Below, piece after piece: positions 33,638 through 42,161 of a stretch of DNA of 64,000 bases. Numbering within the stretch: position 1 is the first letter of the stretch; each line of letters begins with the position of its first letter. This DNA is from Nitrospiraceae bacterium (GTDB taxonomy: Bacteria > Nitrospirota > Nitrospiria > Nitrospirales > Nitrospiraceae). The notes beneath the pieces were generated by a model that made no database searches, was not told where the DNA came from, and saw only the letters and a program-made list of their open reading frames with translations. A program made the position numbers and the translations under genes. Location of the stretch: positions 682,001 to 746,000 of the forward strand of contig JAHBWI010000002.1 of NCBI GenBank assembly GCA_019637075.1. The letters run 5' to 3'.

Positions 33638-34327
33638 TCACCTCAACGTCATCATGAACGCGGTCAAGGCGTACAGGTCCTCGTCGCTCACCGGCGGGGT
33701 CGGTTTGGGCATCCCACTCTCAGGCTCGAAATCGTCGGGATGCTGGTTGAAACGAAAGACCCAATCCGCCTGTAAACGCTTGCTGATCCCGATGAACGAC
33801 GTACTCGACATTCCTCCGATGTAGCCGCGCGGGGTGCTGGCCGGCGTAAGGTGGCAGCCATGGCACTCCTGCTCCTTGAAGACCTGGGCGCCGCGATCCA
33901 GTTGCTCCGGCGTCCCGGGACGCATCACGCCGCCGGTCACCCGTGCGTCTTTTCTCGTCGTCAAAAACGCCGCTACCGTTTTCGCCTGATCAGACGGCAA
34001 GGAGAGATGGCGCCGCCTTCGCTCGGGATGATCACCATACCCCAGCGGATAAAGCTTGATATCCGAATCCTGCAGCCACCGTTCGAGCCAGTCTGATTGA
34101 TATTTGCTCCCGGCCCCGATCAAATCAGGCGCCTGCTTCTTGCTGCGCGGCAGCGGCTTCCCTTCGAGACGATGGCAGGACAGGCACAGGGACTGCACGA
34201 GTTTCTCTCCCGGCTCAGGCGTCGCGGCCAAGCCATGACGGCCCAAGCTATCCCCCGCCCAAAAGATCACAAGGAGCAGTAATACGATGATCGCACGAAC
34301 GGTTCGCCGCGGGCCCAGTCTTCTCAT
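33638..34327 (-). CDS. Dihaem cytochrome c
   Basis: A 229-residue exported or membrane-anchored protein (signal/anchor AIIVLLLLVIFWAG). Haem sites CLSCH (about 49) and CHGCH (about 156). Shares the AGSKYQSDWLERWLQ segment with the trihaem protein at 26232. ATG at 34327 has AGGAGAG upstream. Position downstream of the cytochrome b gene suggests it takes electrons from that complex. Confidence 0.9.
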   Translation of the reverse strand: MRRLGPRRTVRAIIVLLLLVIFWAGDSLGRHGLAATPEPGEKLVQSLCLSCHRLEGKPLPRSKKQAPDLIGAGSKYQSDWLERWLQDSDIKLYPLGYGDHPERRRRHLSLPSDQAKTVAAFLTTRKDARVTGGVMRPGTPEQLDRGAQVFKEQECHGCHLTPASTPRGYIGGMSSTSFIGISKRLQADWVFRFNQHPDDFEPESGMPKPTPPVSDEDLYALTAFMMTLR

Positions 34328-34521
34328 CACAACTCTCCTAGCAAGCTGTTGCGCCAATTCTTCTCGCACCCCCGGGCCACAGCCTCCTGGGGACGACGAA
34401 GCGAATCAAGACAGCCGTCGGGCAAAACCATAGCGCGTGAAGAGGCGCCCCGTACTGTGAACCATGCGTTGATCATATGAGCGACGCGAGAACGAAGCTT
34501 GCGGAAGTTCTTGGCGCCCAG

Positions 34522-35847
34522 CTACGAGCTTTTTTTCAAACTTACCATGTAGCTCGCGAGATCCTCCAGTTGTTGATCGCTCAACGGGAATTTCGGCATG
34601 AACGAGCCGGGGGAGACGCTGGCAGGGTCGCGGAAGTGGCGGATGTGCCAGGCACGATCGGGCCTGGTATCGCCGATGGCGGAAAGATCGGGGGCGACGG
34701 CCCCACCCTCACCGTGGATGCGGTGGCAACCGGCGCAACCGAATTGTGTGTACAAAGCCTTGCCCCTTGCGACCGCCGGGTCCGTGCGCGGCACCGCATA
34801 GAGATTCTTGATGGAGATCCCCAGCAGACCGAATACGACAAACAGAAACAGCAGCCCGCTCCCGATCGCGGCAGGCCGCTTGATCGGGTTGCGCAGGGGG
34901 TTGCGGTCGATGAAGGGCCAGAAAAACAGGATGAGGATCACCAACGACGGAAGAATCCACGTGGCCAGCGGCTCCAGCGGACCATGCACGTACTTCAGCA
35001 ATTCATAATAGAAGAGGAAGTACCATTCCGGCACCGGCACAAAGCTGGTATCCGAGGGATCGGCCTTGTCGGTCAGCGGCAGCGGTACCGCCCAAGCGAG
35101 ACTCGCCACGACGGAAAACACCACCGCCATGACGACCGCATCCATGTAGACCTGACGAGGATAAAAGGTTTCGCTCCCCATCGCCGCCCTCTCGTCCGTC
35201 CAGGGACCGGCCGGTCCCACCCGCCGCAGAATGAAGAGATGGAGCGCGATCCCGCTCATGACCAATGCGGGCAGAAACAATACGTGCGTGGCAAAGAAGC
35301 GGGAGAGCGTCAACGCGCCGAGAACCTCCCCGCCCCGCATGATGCGCGAGGCCAGATCCCCGACCAATGGAATCGTCCCCACCATATTGATGCCGACCTG
35401 GGTCGCCCAATAGGCGGTCTGGTCCCACGGGAGCAGATACCCGGTAAAGGCGAAAGCCATCACCACAAGAAACAGCGCCACGCCGACCATCCACATGACT
35501 TCACGCGGCGGCTTGTACGCGCCATACAGAAAGGCCTGCAGCATATGCAGGCCGATCGCGACGACCATGGCAGAGGCGCCCCAATGGTGAAGACCTCGCA
35601 CAAACCAGCCGAAGGTGATCTCCGTCTCCAGGTAACGGACGCTGTCGTAGGCATGGTCGGGAGTCGGCGCGTAGTAGAGCGCCAGGAACATTCCCGTCGC
35701 CGCTTGAAGGAAAAACAAAAAGAGGGTAGCGGACCCGAAAACGTAAATCCAACTGGCGCCTCCGGGAATCGGCTCATCGAGCAACGTCTGCTCGACCGGC
35801 TTCAGTCGGAGCCTGCTGTCCAGCCAGTTATAGAGGTTGAGGGCCAT
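34522..35847 (-). CDS. Cytochrome b fused to a C-terminal cytochrome c domain
   Basis: A 441-residue membrane protein. The N-terminal half is cytochrome b6-like with haem-ligand histidines in RGLHHWGASAMVV and LHMLQAFLYGAY, and pairs in FFATHVLFLPALV and IALHLFILRR; the Qo-site PEWYFLFYYELL is present. After about eight helices a periplasmic cytochrome c domain follows, with CAGCHRIHG near residue 367 and axial Met in GSFMPKFP. Fused cytochrome b-c polypeptides occur in some bc-type complexes. No ribosome-binding site is visible before the ATG; a family A repeat ends 6 nt upstream. Confidence 0.92.
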   Translation of the reverse strand: MALNLYNWLDSRLRLKPVEQTLLDEPIPGGASWIYVFGSATLFLFFLQAATGMFLALYYAPTPDHAYDSVRYLETEITFGWFVRGLHHWGASAMVVAIGLHMLQAFLYGAYKPPREVMWMVGVALFLVVMAFAFTGYLLPWDQTAYWATQVGINMVGTIPLVGDLASRIMRGGEVLGALTLSRFFATHVLFLPALVMSGIALHLFILRRVGPAGPWTDERAAMGSETFYPRQVYMDAVVMAVVFSVVASLAWAVPLPLTDKADPSDTSFVPVPEWYFLFYYELLKYVHGPLEPLATWILPSLVILILFFWPFIDRNPLRNPIKRPAAIGSGLLFLFVVFGLLGISIKNLYAVPRTDPAVARGKALYTQFGCAGCHRIHGEGGAVAPDLSAIGDTRPDRAWHIRHFRDPASVSPGSFMPKFPLSDQQLEDLASYMVSLKKSS

Positions 35848-35853
35848 GCGTTA

Positions 35854-35865
35854 TTCGTGAAGCGT
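35854..35865 (+). repeat. Partial family A repeat before cytochrome b
   Basis: TTCGTGAAGCGT, the family A core truncated before TATCTCG, occupies the place where the cytochrome b ribosome-binding site would be. The rest of the 167-bp gap holds further low-level repeats including CCATTCGCCATGCGCTC near 35959. Confidence 0.5.
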
Positions 35866-36014
35866 GACGGGAGAAATGCGTATCGCCTATGGCTCATCGC
35901 ATCACCGACATGAGTGTCGGCCACCGCTCCCGGAGAGTCAGTGCGCTCCTGTTCCTGCCATTCGCCATGCGCTCTTGCGTCACCGCAAGATACGAACGGC
36001 GCATTACTTTTCAC

Positions 36015-36566
36015 TCAGAGATCCACGCTCTTGGGCAGGCCTGCCTTGAACTCCTTGTACGTGACGAGGAGGCGGCCGTTTTCGATCTTCGCCGGCAGCC
36101 GATCCAGCGGACGAGGGGCGGGGCCGGCGAGTACGCGGCCCTCGATGTCATAGGCACTGCCGTGACAGGGGCAGAGAAACTTGCGCTCGCCGTCGTCCCA
36201 GCGATAACCGCATCCCAGGTGTGTACAGATCGGAGAGAAGACCGTGATGTCTTCGGCCGCACCCTTCACGGCCCACACGGCCTTGTGGGATTTACTTTGC
36301 AACCATCCGTCCCGGAGCATGGTCACGTGATCCAACTGCACCGGCCGTCCCACCGGCACATCCGACGCAGCTCCAACATCCACCCAGTCACGCGCACGCC
36401 GCCGAAACGCCGGCGAGATCAGGGCTCCGATTAACGGCACGCCAAGACCGATTCCCACGAGCCCTGCGGCGGCAGCCGTCACCCACCCGAAGAACGTCCG
36501 CCGGGAACCGACCGGGGTAGAGAGCCCCCCTTCTGTCCCGTCCTGTGATGGTTCGGAATGCGGCAT
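36015..36566 (-). CDS. petA: Rieske iron-sulfur protein
   Basis: A 183-residue protein with an N-terminal membrane anchor (FFGWVTAAAAGLVGIGLGVPLIGALI) after basic residues, a Tat-like SRRTFFGW, and the 2Fe-2S ligands CTHLGC (about 124-129) and CPCHGSAYD (about 144-152). Partner of the cytochrome b gene 167 bp downstream. The pair should act as quinol:cytochrome c reductase. No separate cytochrome c1 of classical type is present. Confidence 0.95.
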   Translation of the reverse strand: MPHSEPSQDGTEGGLSTPVGSRRTFFGWVTAAAAGLVGIGLGVPLIGALISPAFRRRARDWVDVGAASDVPVGRPVQLDHVTMLRDGWLQSKSHKAVWAVKGAAEDITVFSPICTHLGCGYRWDDGERKFLCPCHGSAYDIEGRVLAGPAPRPLDRLPAKIENGRLLVTYKEFKAGLPKSVDL

Positions 36567-36587
36567 ACAATCAGCTCGGCGACCGAA

Positions 36588-36809
36588 TCAGGCTTTCTTG
36601 CCCGCATTCTCCAACGGACAGGTGCTGATCCCCAAGAGCGTCCACAGCGGACAATAGCCGATAGCACCGGTAACAAGGGCGATCGTCCCGACCGCCAGGA
36701 TCAACCCCATCGCGGCACCGGTCAAATCGCCAAACGCGCCGACGCCGATCAACAATACGCCAAGGACGATGCGAATCGGCCGTTCGATTCCACCTACATT
36801 GCAGTTCAT
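36588..36809 (-). CDS. DUF2892 small membrane protein
   Basis: A 73-residue protein with two membrane helices (IVLGVLLIGVGAF and LILAVGTIALVTGAI) and the end motif GYCPLWTLLGISTCP. This is the YgaP-type DUF2892 fold, often next to sulfur or Rieske proteins; the C-terminal cysteines are typical. ATG has CAAGGAGG upstream. Function unknown. Confidence 0.88.
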   Translation of the reverse strand: MNCNVGGIERPIRIVLGVLLIGVGAFGDLTGAAMGLILAVGTIALVTGAIGYCPLWTLLGISTCPLENAGKKA

Positions 36810-36960
36810 GAGTGCCTCCTTGGTTGAGTTCTGGGTAAGACGTCAGACGATCGACGAAAACCGTGAGGCGTCGCACGCCGGACGTTCAATGCCACTCTAC
36901 CCGGTGAGAGCCGGTGGTGGCCGAAAGGATTCATTGTCCCACGTGACGTTTTTCCCGTAT

Positions 36961-36986
36961 CTCGTACCTCGTGAAGCCCATCTCGA
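36961..36986 (+). repeat. Diverged family A repeat
   Basis: CTCGTGAAGCCCATCTCGA within a 26-nt segment that matches the 30834 copy at about 20 positions. It lies in the 232-bp gap between DUF2892 and the small cytochrome; GACGTCAGACG (36839-36849, family B arm) is in the same gap. Confidence 0.5.
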
Positions 36987-37041
36987 GGGAACACTCGCGT
37001 ATGCCATCAGCCATAAGCTCTCGGCTCCCGTCTCACGTTCC

Positions 37042-37512
37042 TCACTTTGCCGTTCCAAACCGGTACATGTCGTGACAGGTCGTACAGCGGGCCGTCATGC
37101 TGGAGAGCCGCTTGAGTAGCGCTTCCGGTGGCTCGCCCTTGCTTGTGGCATCGGCCAAGGCATCCATGTCCTTGTGAATCGACATCCCCATTTGTTTGAA
37201 TGGGAGCGGAAGCTTCATCATCACCGCAGGATTCACATCAGCCGCCATGTGCATCCCGGCCGCGCGCGCCGCTTGTTCGGCTTCCTTTCGTCCTGTTTCC
37301 GGCGAGCCGAGCGCCGTCACGACGCCATGGACCGCTTTCAAAAGCTGCCGCATTTCGCCGAGAATCATATCACGCTCCGCCGGGGCCAGAACGATCTCGG
37401 TCCTTCCGTCGCTCCCAGGCCTGGTCTGCCCCTGAACAAACAACCAGGCCGCCAACACCACCGTCATGATCCACAACAACCCGGCCGCAAGGCCCACACG
37501 CCGCCAATTCAT
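37042..37512 (-). CDS. Small cytochrome c with C-terminal haem site
   Basis: A 156-residue exported protein with an N-terminal signal anchor (AAGLLWIMTVVLAAWLFV) and a CTTCH site (about 144-148) near the C-terminus after helical repeats, as in cytochrome c' bundles. An earlier TTG (37536) overlaps the preceding stop, but the ATG at 37512 with AAGGGACGG upstream is preferred. Second gene after a sigma-54-type promoter. Confidence 0.82.
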   Translation of the reverse strand: MNWRRVGLAAGLLWIMTVVLAAWLFVQGQTRPGSDGRTEIVLAPAERDMILGEMRQLLKAVHGVVTALGSPETGRKEAEQAARAAGMHMAADVNPAVMMKLPLPFKQMGMSIHKDMDALADATSKGEPPEALLKRLSSMTARCTTCHDMYRFGTAK

Positions 37513-37532
37513 TCCACCGTCCCTTCTTCCGA

Positions 37533-37919
37533 TCAAGGCCTCGCGCCTGCTCCACGTTGGCCTAACAGCCTCACGTAGGCCAAGACATCACGGATTTCCG
37601 CCTCCGTGAGGGTAAACTTCCACGCCCCCATCGCCGTATCCTTTCGCCCCTCGTGCACGGTGCGATAGAGGGTCACATCCAGCTTGTGTTGCACATCGGC
37701 GGAGGTCAGATCGGCCGGGGGAGGCGTGAGATTCTTATACCCTCCCCCTTTTCCATCCACTCCATGACAGGACAGGCAGACTTGCCGATATACCAGTTCG
37801 CCTCGTTGGGCCGGATCAGCCGGAGGGGCGGGCGAGGCTGCATACGTTCCCCCGGCCCCAATCTCGATTGACCAGCCCAGAACAACAATCACCAGCCAAC
37901 GCGCATTGTTGTGCCACAT
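37533..37919 (-). CDS. Small monohaem cytochrome c
   Basis: A 128-residue exported cytochrome with signal peptide (WLVIVVLGWSIEIGAGGTYA) and CLSCH (about residue 50). The ATG at 37919 follows GGGAGGCG; a longer frame upstream has no such support. Class I fold, axial Met likely in DTAMGAWKFTLTEAEI. It is co-directional with the next cytochrome and a sigma-54-type promoter lies 38 bp upstream. Confidence 0.87.
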   Translation of the reverse strand: MWHNNARWLVIVVLGWSIEIGAGGTYAASPAPPADPAQRGELVYRQVCLSCHGVDGKGGGYKNLTPPPADLTSADVQHKLDVTLYRTVHEGRKDTAMGAWKFTLTEAEIRDVLAYVRLLGQRGAGARP

Positions 37920-37956
37920 TGCAACGACGCCTCCCTTGACCTCGTCACAGGGAGGT

Positions 37957-37972
37957 TGCGACCGCTGTGCCA
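37957..37972 (-). promoter_or_regulatory. Sigma-54-type promoter for two small cytochromes
   Basis: On the minus strand TGGCACAGCGGTCGCA has a perfect -24 half and 10-nt spacing; the -12 half is TCGCA rather than TTGCA. The predicted start is near 37946, about 27 nt before the ATG at 37919. Confidence 0.45.
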
Positions 37973-38129
37973 GAGACTTGCAGGAAAATTGTCTTGAAAG
38001 GACGTGGCATTGCGAGCGGAGTCCGGCGGTCGAGGGAAACGCCTGCAGCCATTTGCGCCAGCCCAATGAAGTGAGCTGGTGCAGGCTGCCACAGCAGGAA
38101 TCTCAAGCCCGATGGCACGCAAACAGGTA

Positions 38130-38570
38130 TCAGCCCGTGACGATCGTCGGCTCCAGGGAGACGCGTGTCTTCATCGAGTTGGAAATCAGGCAGTTGGCTT
38201 CGGCCTTTTCGATCAACTCATGGGCTTTTGCGCTGTCGGTCTCCGCTTTCAGCGTGATGTGAGGACGTAACGTGATGTTTGTCACCTGGAACTTGCCGTC
38301 GACCAACTCCAACTTGCCCTCGGCCTCACAGCGGTACGCGGTGAACGCCAGCCCCGCCCGCTCCGCAACCGCGAGGAACGTGGTCATTAAACAGATGTTG
38401 GCAGACGCCACGTACAAATCCTCCGGCGACCAAATCCCATCATGCCCTTTGAACTCCGGCGGCGTGGCGACCTGAATATCAGGTTTCCCCGCACAGGTGA
38501 TCGTGCCCTTTCGTTGCTCGGTCCACTGCACGCTCGTGTGGTAGAAATACACCTTCGGCTTCGATTCCAT
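38130..38570 (-). CDS. OsmC-family protein (SACOL1771-like)
   Basis: A 146-residue OsmC-fold protein. It keeps one conserved cysteine in VASANICLMTTFLAVAER (about residue 60) and a second in EAEANCLISNSM (about 128). Ribosome-binding site GGGAGGAG. Last gene of the PEP synthase run. Likely thiol-based hydroperoxide or sulfane-sulfur detoxification; exact activity unknown. Confidence 0.87.
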   Translation of the reverse strand: MESKPKVYFYHTSVQWTEQRKGTITCAGKPDIQVATPPEFKGHDGIWSPEDLYVASANICLMTTFLAVAERAGLAFTAYRCEAEGKLELVDGKFQVTNITLRPHITLKAETDSAKAHELIEKAEANCLISNSMKTRVSLEPTIVTG

Positions 38571-38617
38571 TCGTCCACTCCTCCCTGCTCTCGAGCCTAT
38601 CCCCTAATTTCTTCCTG

Positions 38618-38648
38618 CGTCTCGCGGCTTCCGTCTACCGTTTCACGG
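38618..38648. repeat. Family B repeat at the 3' end of the DsrE-like gene
   Basis: Holds CCGTCTACCG (38631-38640) followed by TTTCACGG, related to the arms at 47172-47184. The repeat begins at the stop codon of the upstream gene, as it also does at the MlaF gene end. Confidence 0.5.
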
Positions 38649-39104
38649 TTTGATGTACGCCCAGCCCTGCTCCTGCAACTCCATCAACCTCACCATAGCC
38701 GGGACGGTTCGATCGACTTGTTCGATGAGATCCTCGCGCAGCAACCCCATCTTCTTCATCGTGTTGGAGCAGGCGGTGAATTCCACGCCGAACTTGGCTT
38801 TGAGATCGGCCACCTCGCTTGCCAGGGGCGAGTCTTTTTTCGTGAGCAGCCTCAACCCTGGCCCATGCGCCACCACTTCCACTCTGAGGCTGTCCCGCCC
38901 CACCGCTTCGTAGAGATTCTTGATATTGCCGAGCAGGCCGCGTTGCACCCTTTCGTCATCGCCATTGAGGTGCATCACCACTCGATGCTGCCGGGCCTCC
39001 TCGGCGCGGGCAGGTGCCAGGGCGACGAGCAGGAGCGCCACCGCCAGCACCCACCAGGCTCCGCTGACATTCCAACGGATCATCGGCATTCGTCGGTTCT
39101 CCAT
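38643..39104 (-). CDS. Secreted DsrE/DsrF-like protein
   Basis: A 153-residue protein with a signal peptide (WWVLAVALLLVALAPARA) and a DsrE-like alpha/beta domain (HRVVMHLNGDDERVQRGLLGNIKNLYEA...), with a single Cys in GVEFTACSNTMKKMG in the place of the DsrE active Cys. Exported members of the family are found beside sulfur genes. It sits in the PEP synthase run. An ATG eight codons in is an alternative start. Confidence 0.82.
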   Translation of the reverse strand: MENRRMPMIRWNVSGAWWVLAVALLLVALAPARAEEARQHRVVMHLNGDDERVQRGLLGNIKNLYEAVGRDSLRVEVVAHGPGLRLLTKKDSPLASEVADLKAKFGVEFTACSNTMKKMGLLREDLIEQVDRTVPAMVRLMELQEQGWAYIKP

Positions 39105-39128
39105 GTATCCATCGTCACCATCGTCGAA

Positions 39129-39686
39129 TCAGAGCAACGCGCGCCACACCTGCGACACGCTCCAGAATAAGAACAAGCCATACACAAACCCGAAAAACCA
39201 AGGGAAGCTGGTTTCACGATGGGCCCACCACTGCCGATGCTGCCTGAAGGCCCAATTGGGATGGAATGTCGTCGGATCGTTGCCCGGATCTTCCAGCGAC
39301 TCACGCCGCTCCCTGATCGTGTAGAGACTGTTGGCCAGTTTCCTCGCGCCCCACTCCGGCATGGCTTCAATGCCCCGCATCTGCCATTCCCACAGGGCAT
39401 TCTGCCCTGAAAACCGTCCCAACACGATCGCCATTTGCGCGCTCAACAGGATGCCGAAGATGCTCAAGAGGACGATCAAGATCGTAAACGGAAGAGCGAG
39501 CGACTCCCGCGAGACCAACAGACCGATCACCGCGACAAAAATCGAATTGGCCGTCAGGTAATCGGACAACAGGCTGTGGTAGTCGCGCACTCCCGAGGTC
39601 CAAAGCGTCACCAGGTGGCCGTAGGTCTCTTCAACTTTACGCCGGGAGAGCGCCGCATCGGATCCGGTCTCGACCGACACCTTCAT
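39129..39686 (-). CDS. Integral membrane protein of unknown function
   Basis: A 185-residue protein with helices around residues 45-85 (SIFVAVIGLLVSRESLALPFTILIVLLSIFGILL) and near the C-terminus (WFFGFVYGLFLFWSVSQVW). The central part is soluble and Arg/Glu-rich. The ATG overlaps the ppsA stop (ATGA). No family recognised; the coupling to PEP synthase is the only functional hint. Confidence 0.75.
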   Translation of the reverse strand: MKVSVETGSDAALSRRKVEETYGHLVTLWTSGVRDYHSLLSDYLTANSIFVAVIGLLVSRESLALPFTILIVLLSIFGILLSAQMAIVLGRFSGQNALWEWQMRGIEAMPEWGARKLANSLYTIRERRESLEDPGNDPTTFHPNWAFRQHRQWWAHRETSFPWFFGFVYGLFLFWSVSQVWRALL

Positions 39687-42097
39687 TTCTTGCTCCGTTC
39701 CAGCGCCGCGACCGCCTGTGTCGTGCGAAGAAGTGCATCCGGATTCAGGGACAGGCTGTCGATCCCCTCCTCGACCAGAAAACGCGCAAACTCCGGATAG
39801 TCGCTCGGCGCCTGCCCGCAGATCCCGATCTTCCGTCCGGCCGCTTTGGCCGCTTTGATGACGTGCGAAACCATCGCCTTGACCGCCTCATTGCGCTCAT
39901 CGAACAGGTGCGCCACGATTTCCGAATCGCGATCGACTCCCAGGACCAATTGGGTCAAATCGTTGGAGCCGATCGAAAATCCATCGAACACCTCCGCGAA
40001 CCGGTGCGCGAGAATCACATTGCTGGGAATTTCACACATCACATAGATTTCGAGCCCCTGCTGGCCACGCACGAGCCCGTACCGCTCCATTTCGGCCACC
40101 ACCTTCCTGCCTTCTTCCACCGTCCGGCAGAACGGTACCATCAACTTGAGGTTCGTGAGCCCCATCTCCTCGCGCACGCGTTTCATGGCCCGGCATTCCA
40201 AGGCAAATCCTTCGCGGTAACGCGGATCGTAGTAGCGCGAGGCGCCGCGGAATCCGATCATGGGATTTTCTTCCTGCGGCTCGTAGCGGCTCCCTCCGAT
40301 CAGATTCGCGTATTCGTTCGACTTAAAGTCGCTGAGGCGGACGATCACGTCCTTCGGGTAAAAGGCCGCGGCGATCATCGCCACACCTTGTGCCAACTTA
40401 TCGACAAAGAACTGGGCCTTGTCGTCATACCCGACCGCGACACGGGCGATCTCGGCCTTCACACCCGCATCCTCCAGGCGATCGTAGTCCAAAAGGGCGA
40501 GGGGATGCACCTTGATGTAGGTGCTGATGATGAACTCTTCACGGGCCAGCCCAACTCCGTCATTGGGAATGAACGACAGGGCGAACGCCTCCTCGGGATT
40601 CCCGACGTTCATCATGATTTTGATTTTCGGCCGTTCCATCGCCCGCACATCGACGCAGCCCACGTAAAAGGGCAATGCGCCGTCATAGACATGGCCGATT
40701 TCGCCTTCCGCGCAGGACACCGTCACGGCCTGTCCGTCCTTCAGCACCTCCGTCCCCCGCTCCGTGCCCACCACTGCCGGCAAACCGAGTTCCCGGCTCA
40801 CGATCGCCGCATGGCAGGTCCGGCCGCCCCGATTGGTCACGATCGCCGACGCTTTCTTCATGATCGGCTCCCAATCGGGATCGGTTTTGTCCGTCACGAG
40901 CACGTCTCCCTGCCGAAATTCGTTGAGTTGATGGACGCTCTTGACGACACGTACGGGCCCCTGCCCGATCTTGCCGCCGACGCTGCGGCCCGTGATCACG
41001 ACCCGCCCTTTCTCCTTCAGATGATAGGTTTCCAGCGTGTCATGGTTCCGCTGCGACTGCACCGTCTCCGGCCTGGCCTGTACGATGAACAGCTCTCCCG
41101 TCAGCCCGTCCTTCGCCCACTCCATGTCCATCGGAGAGGGCTGGCCCCGTTTCGTGCTGTAGTGATCCTCGATCACGCAGGCCCAGCGAGCCAGCGTGAG
41201 GATTTCATCGTCGGTGATGGCAAATCGGCCGCGGTCTCCGGGAGGCACCGGCACGTTCTTGACCATCTTTCCGCCCCCGACGTCGTAGACCAGTTTGAAC
41301 TCTTTTGTCCCCAGCACCTTTTGCAGAATCGGGCGGGCGCCGCGGATCAGCGTCGGCTTGAACACATAGTACTCGTCCGGGTTCACCGTGCCCTGCACCA
41401 CGTTCTCGCCCAGACCGTAGGAGGCATTGATCAACACCGCGTTGCGGAAACCCGTTTCCGTATCGATGGAGAACATCACGCCGGAGGCCGCGAGATCCGA
41501 GCGCACCATGCGCTGCACGCCGATCGACAACGCGATCCGAAAGTGGTCGAACCCCTTGTCGACTCGGTAAGAGATGGCGCGGTCGGTGAACAGCGAGGCA
41601 AAGCACCGCCGGCAGGCCTCCAGCAGCGCCGCCGCCCCCTGCACGTTCAAATAAGTCTCCTGCTGGCCTGCGAAACTGGCGTCCGGCAAGTCTTCCGCGG
41701 TCGCGCTGCTGCGGACCGCCACATCGATCGGTTCGCCGATGCCCCGTCCGAGCCGGTCATACGCTTCCACGATCGCTCGTTCCAATTCCTCCGGCAAGGT
41801 CGCATCCAAAATCGCCTGTCTCACTTGGCGCCCCCGCTGCCGAAGGTTCCCGAGGTCCTGCGTGTTCAGGTCATTGAGGATTTCGCGAATCTTCCGGTCC
41901 AAACCCGCCTCGTGGAGAAACAACCGGTAGGCCTCGGCGGTGATCGCAAACCCATTGGGAACCATGACCCCTTTGGAAGCCAAGGCTCGGTACATTTCGC
42001 CGAGCGAGGCATTCTTACCCCCAACAGACGGGACATCTTCGATACCGATCTCTTCGAACCACTTAATCGTGGCATGAACCTGCGCAACCCGACCCAT
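39683..42097 (-). CDS. ppsA: Phosphoenolpyruvate synthase
   Basis: An 804-residue enzyme: pyruvate + ATP + H2O to PEP + AMP + phosphate. The N-terminal ATP-grasp part begins VPSVGGKNASLGEMY and holds GVMVPNGFAIT; the swivelling domain has the phosphohistidine in TNRGGRTCHAAIVSREL; the C-terminal PEP/pyruvate barrel has FDGFSIGSNDLTQLVLGVDRDS and GICGQAPSDYPEF. Full length. ATG after GAGGAGG. It would let the cell run gluconeogenesis from pyruvate, alongside malic enzyme and the oxidoreductase. The 750-codon ORF on the other strand is a shadow. Confidence 0.96.
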   Translation of the reverse strand: MGRVAQVHATIKWFEEIGIEDVPSVGGKNASLGEMYRALASKGVMVPNGFAITAEAYRLFLHEAGLDRKIREILNDLNTQDLGNLRQRGRQVRQAILDATLPEELERAIVEAYDRLGRGIGEPIDVAVRSSATAEDLPDASFAGQQETYLNVQGAAALLEACRRCFASLFTDRAISYRVDKGFDHFRIALSIGVQRMVRSDLAASGVMFSIDTETGFRNAVLINASYGLGENVVQGTVNPDEYYVFKPTLIRGARPILQKVLGTKEFKLVYDVGGGKMVKNVPVPPGDRGRFAITDDEILTLARWACVIEDHYSTKRGQPSPMDMEWAKDGLTGELFIVQARPETVQSQRNHDTLETYHLKEKGRVVITGRSVGGKIGQGPVRVVKSVHQLNEFRQGDVLVTDKTDPDWEPIMKKASAIVTNRGGRTCHAAIVSRELGLPAVVGTERGTEVLKDGQAVTVSCAEGEIGHVYDGALPFYVGCVDVRAMERPKIKIMMNVGNPEEAFALSFIPNDGVGLAREEFIISTYIKVHPLALLDYDRLEDAGVKAEIARVAVGYDDKAQFFVDKLAQGVAMIAAAFYPKDVIVRLSDFKSNEYANLIGGSRYEPQEENPMIGFRGASRYYDPRYREGFALECRAMKRVREEMGLTNLKLMVPFCRTVEEGRKVVAEMERYGLVRGQQGLEIYVMCEIPSNVILAHRFAEVFDGFSIGSNDLTQLVLGVDRDSEIVAHLFDERNEAVKAMVSHVIKAAKAAGRKIGICGQAPSDYPEFARFLVEEGIDSLSLNPDALLRTTQAVAALERSKK

Positions 42098-42145
42098 GCA
42101 TCCTCCTCAAGCTGAACCCGCACGTGTCATTCGAGAACTTCTGAT

Positions 42146-42161
42146 AGCAGCCTCGGTGCCA
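42146..42161 (-). promoter_or_regulatory. Sigma-54-type promoter for the ppsA run
   Basis: On the minus strand TGGCACCGAGGCTGCT has a perfect -24 half, CTGCT at -12 and 10-nt spacing. The predicted start is near 42135, about 38 nt upstream of the ppsA ATG. The site lies in the 196-bp gap behind the P-type ATPase gene. Confidence 0.65.

Noticed and set aside
39863-42115. 750-codon ORF on the plus strand
   Set aside because: It is the reverse frame of ppsA with histidine/arginine-rich composition and no conserved motif.
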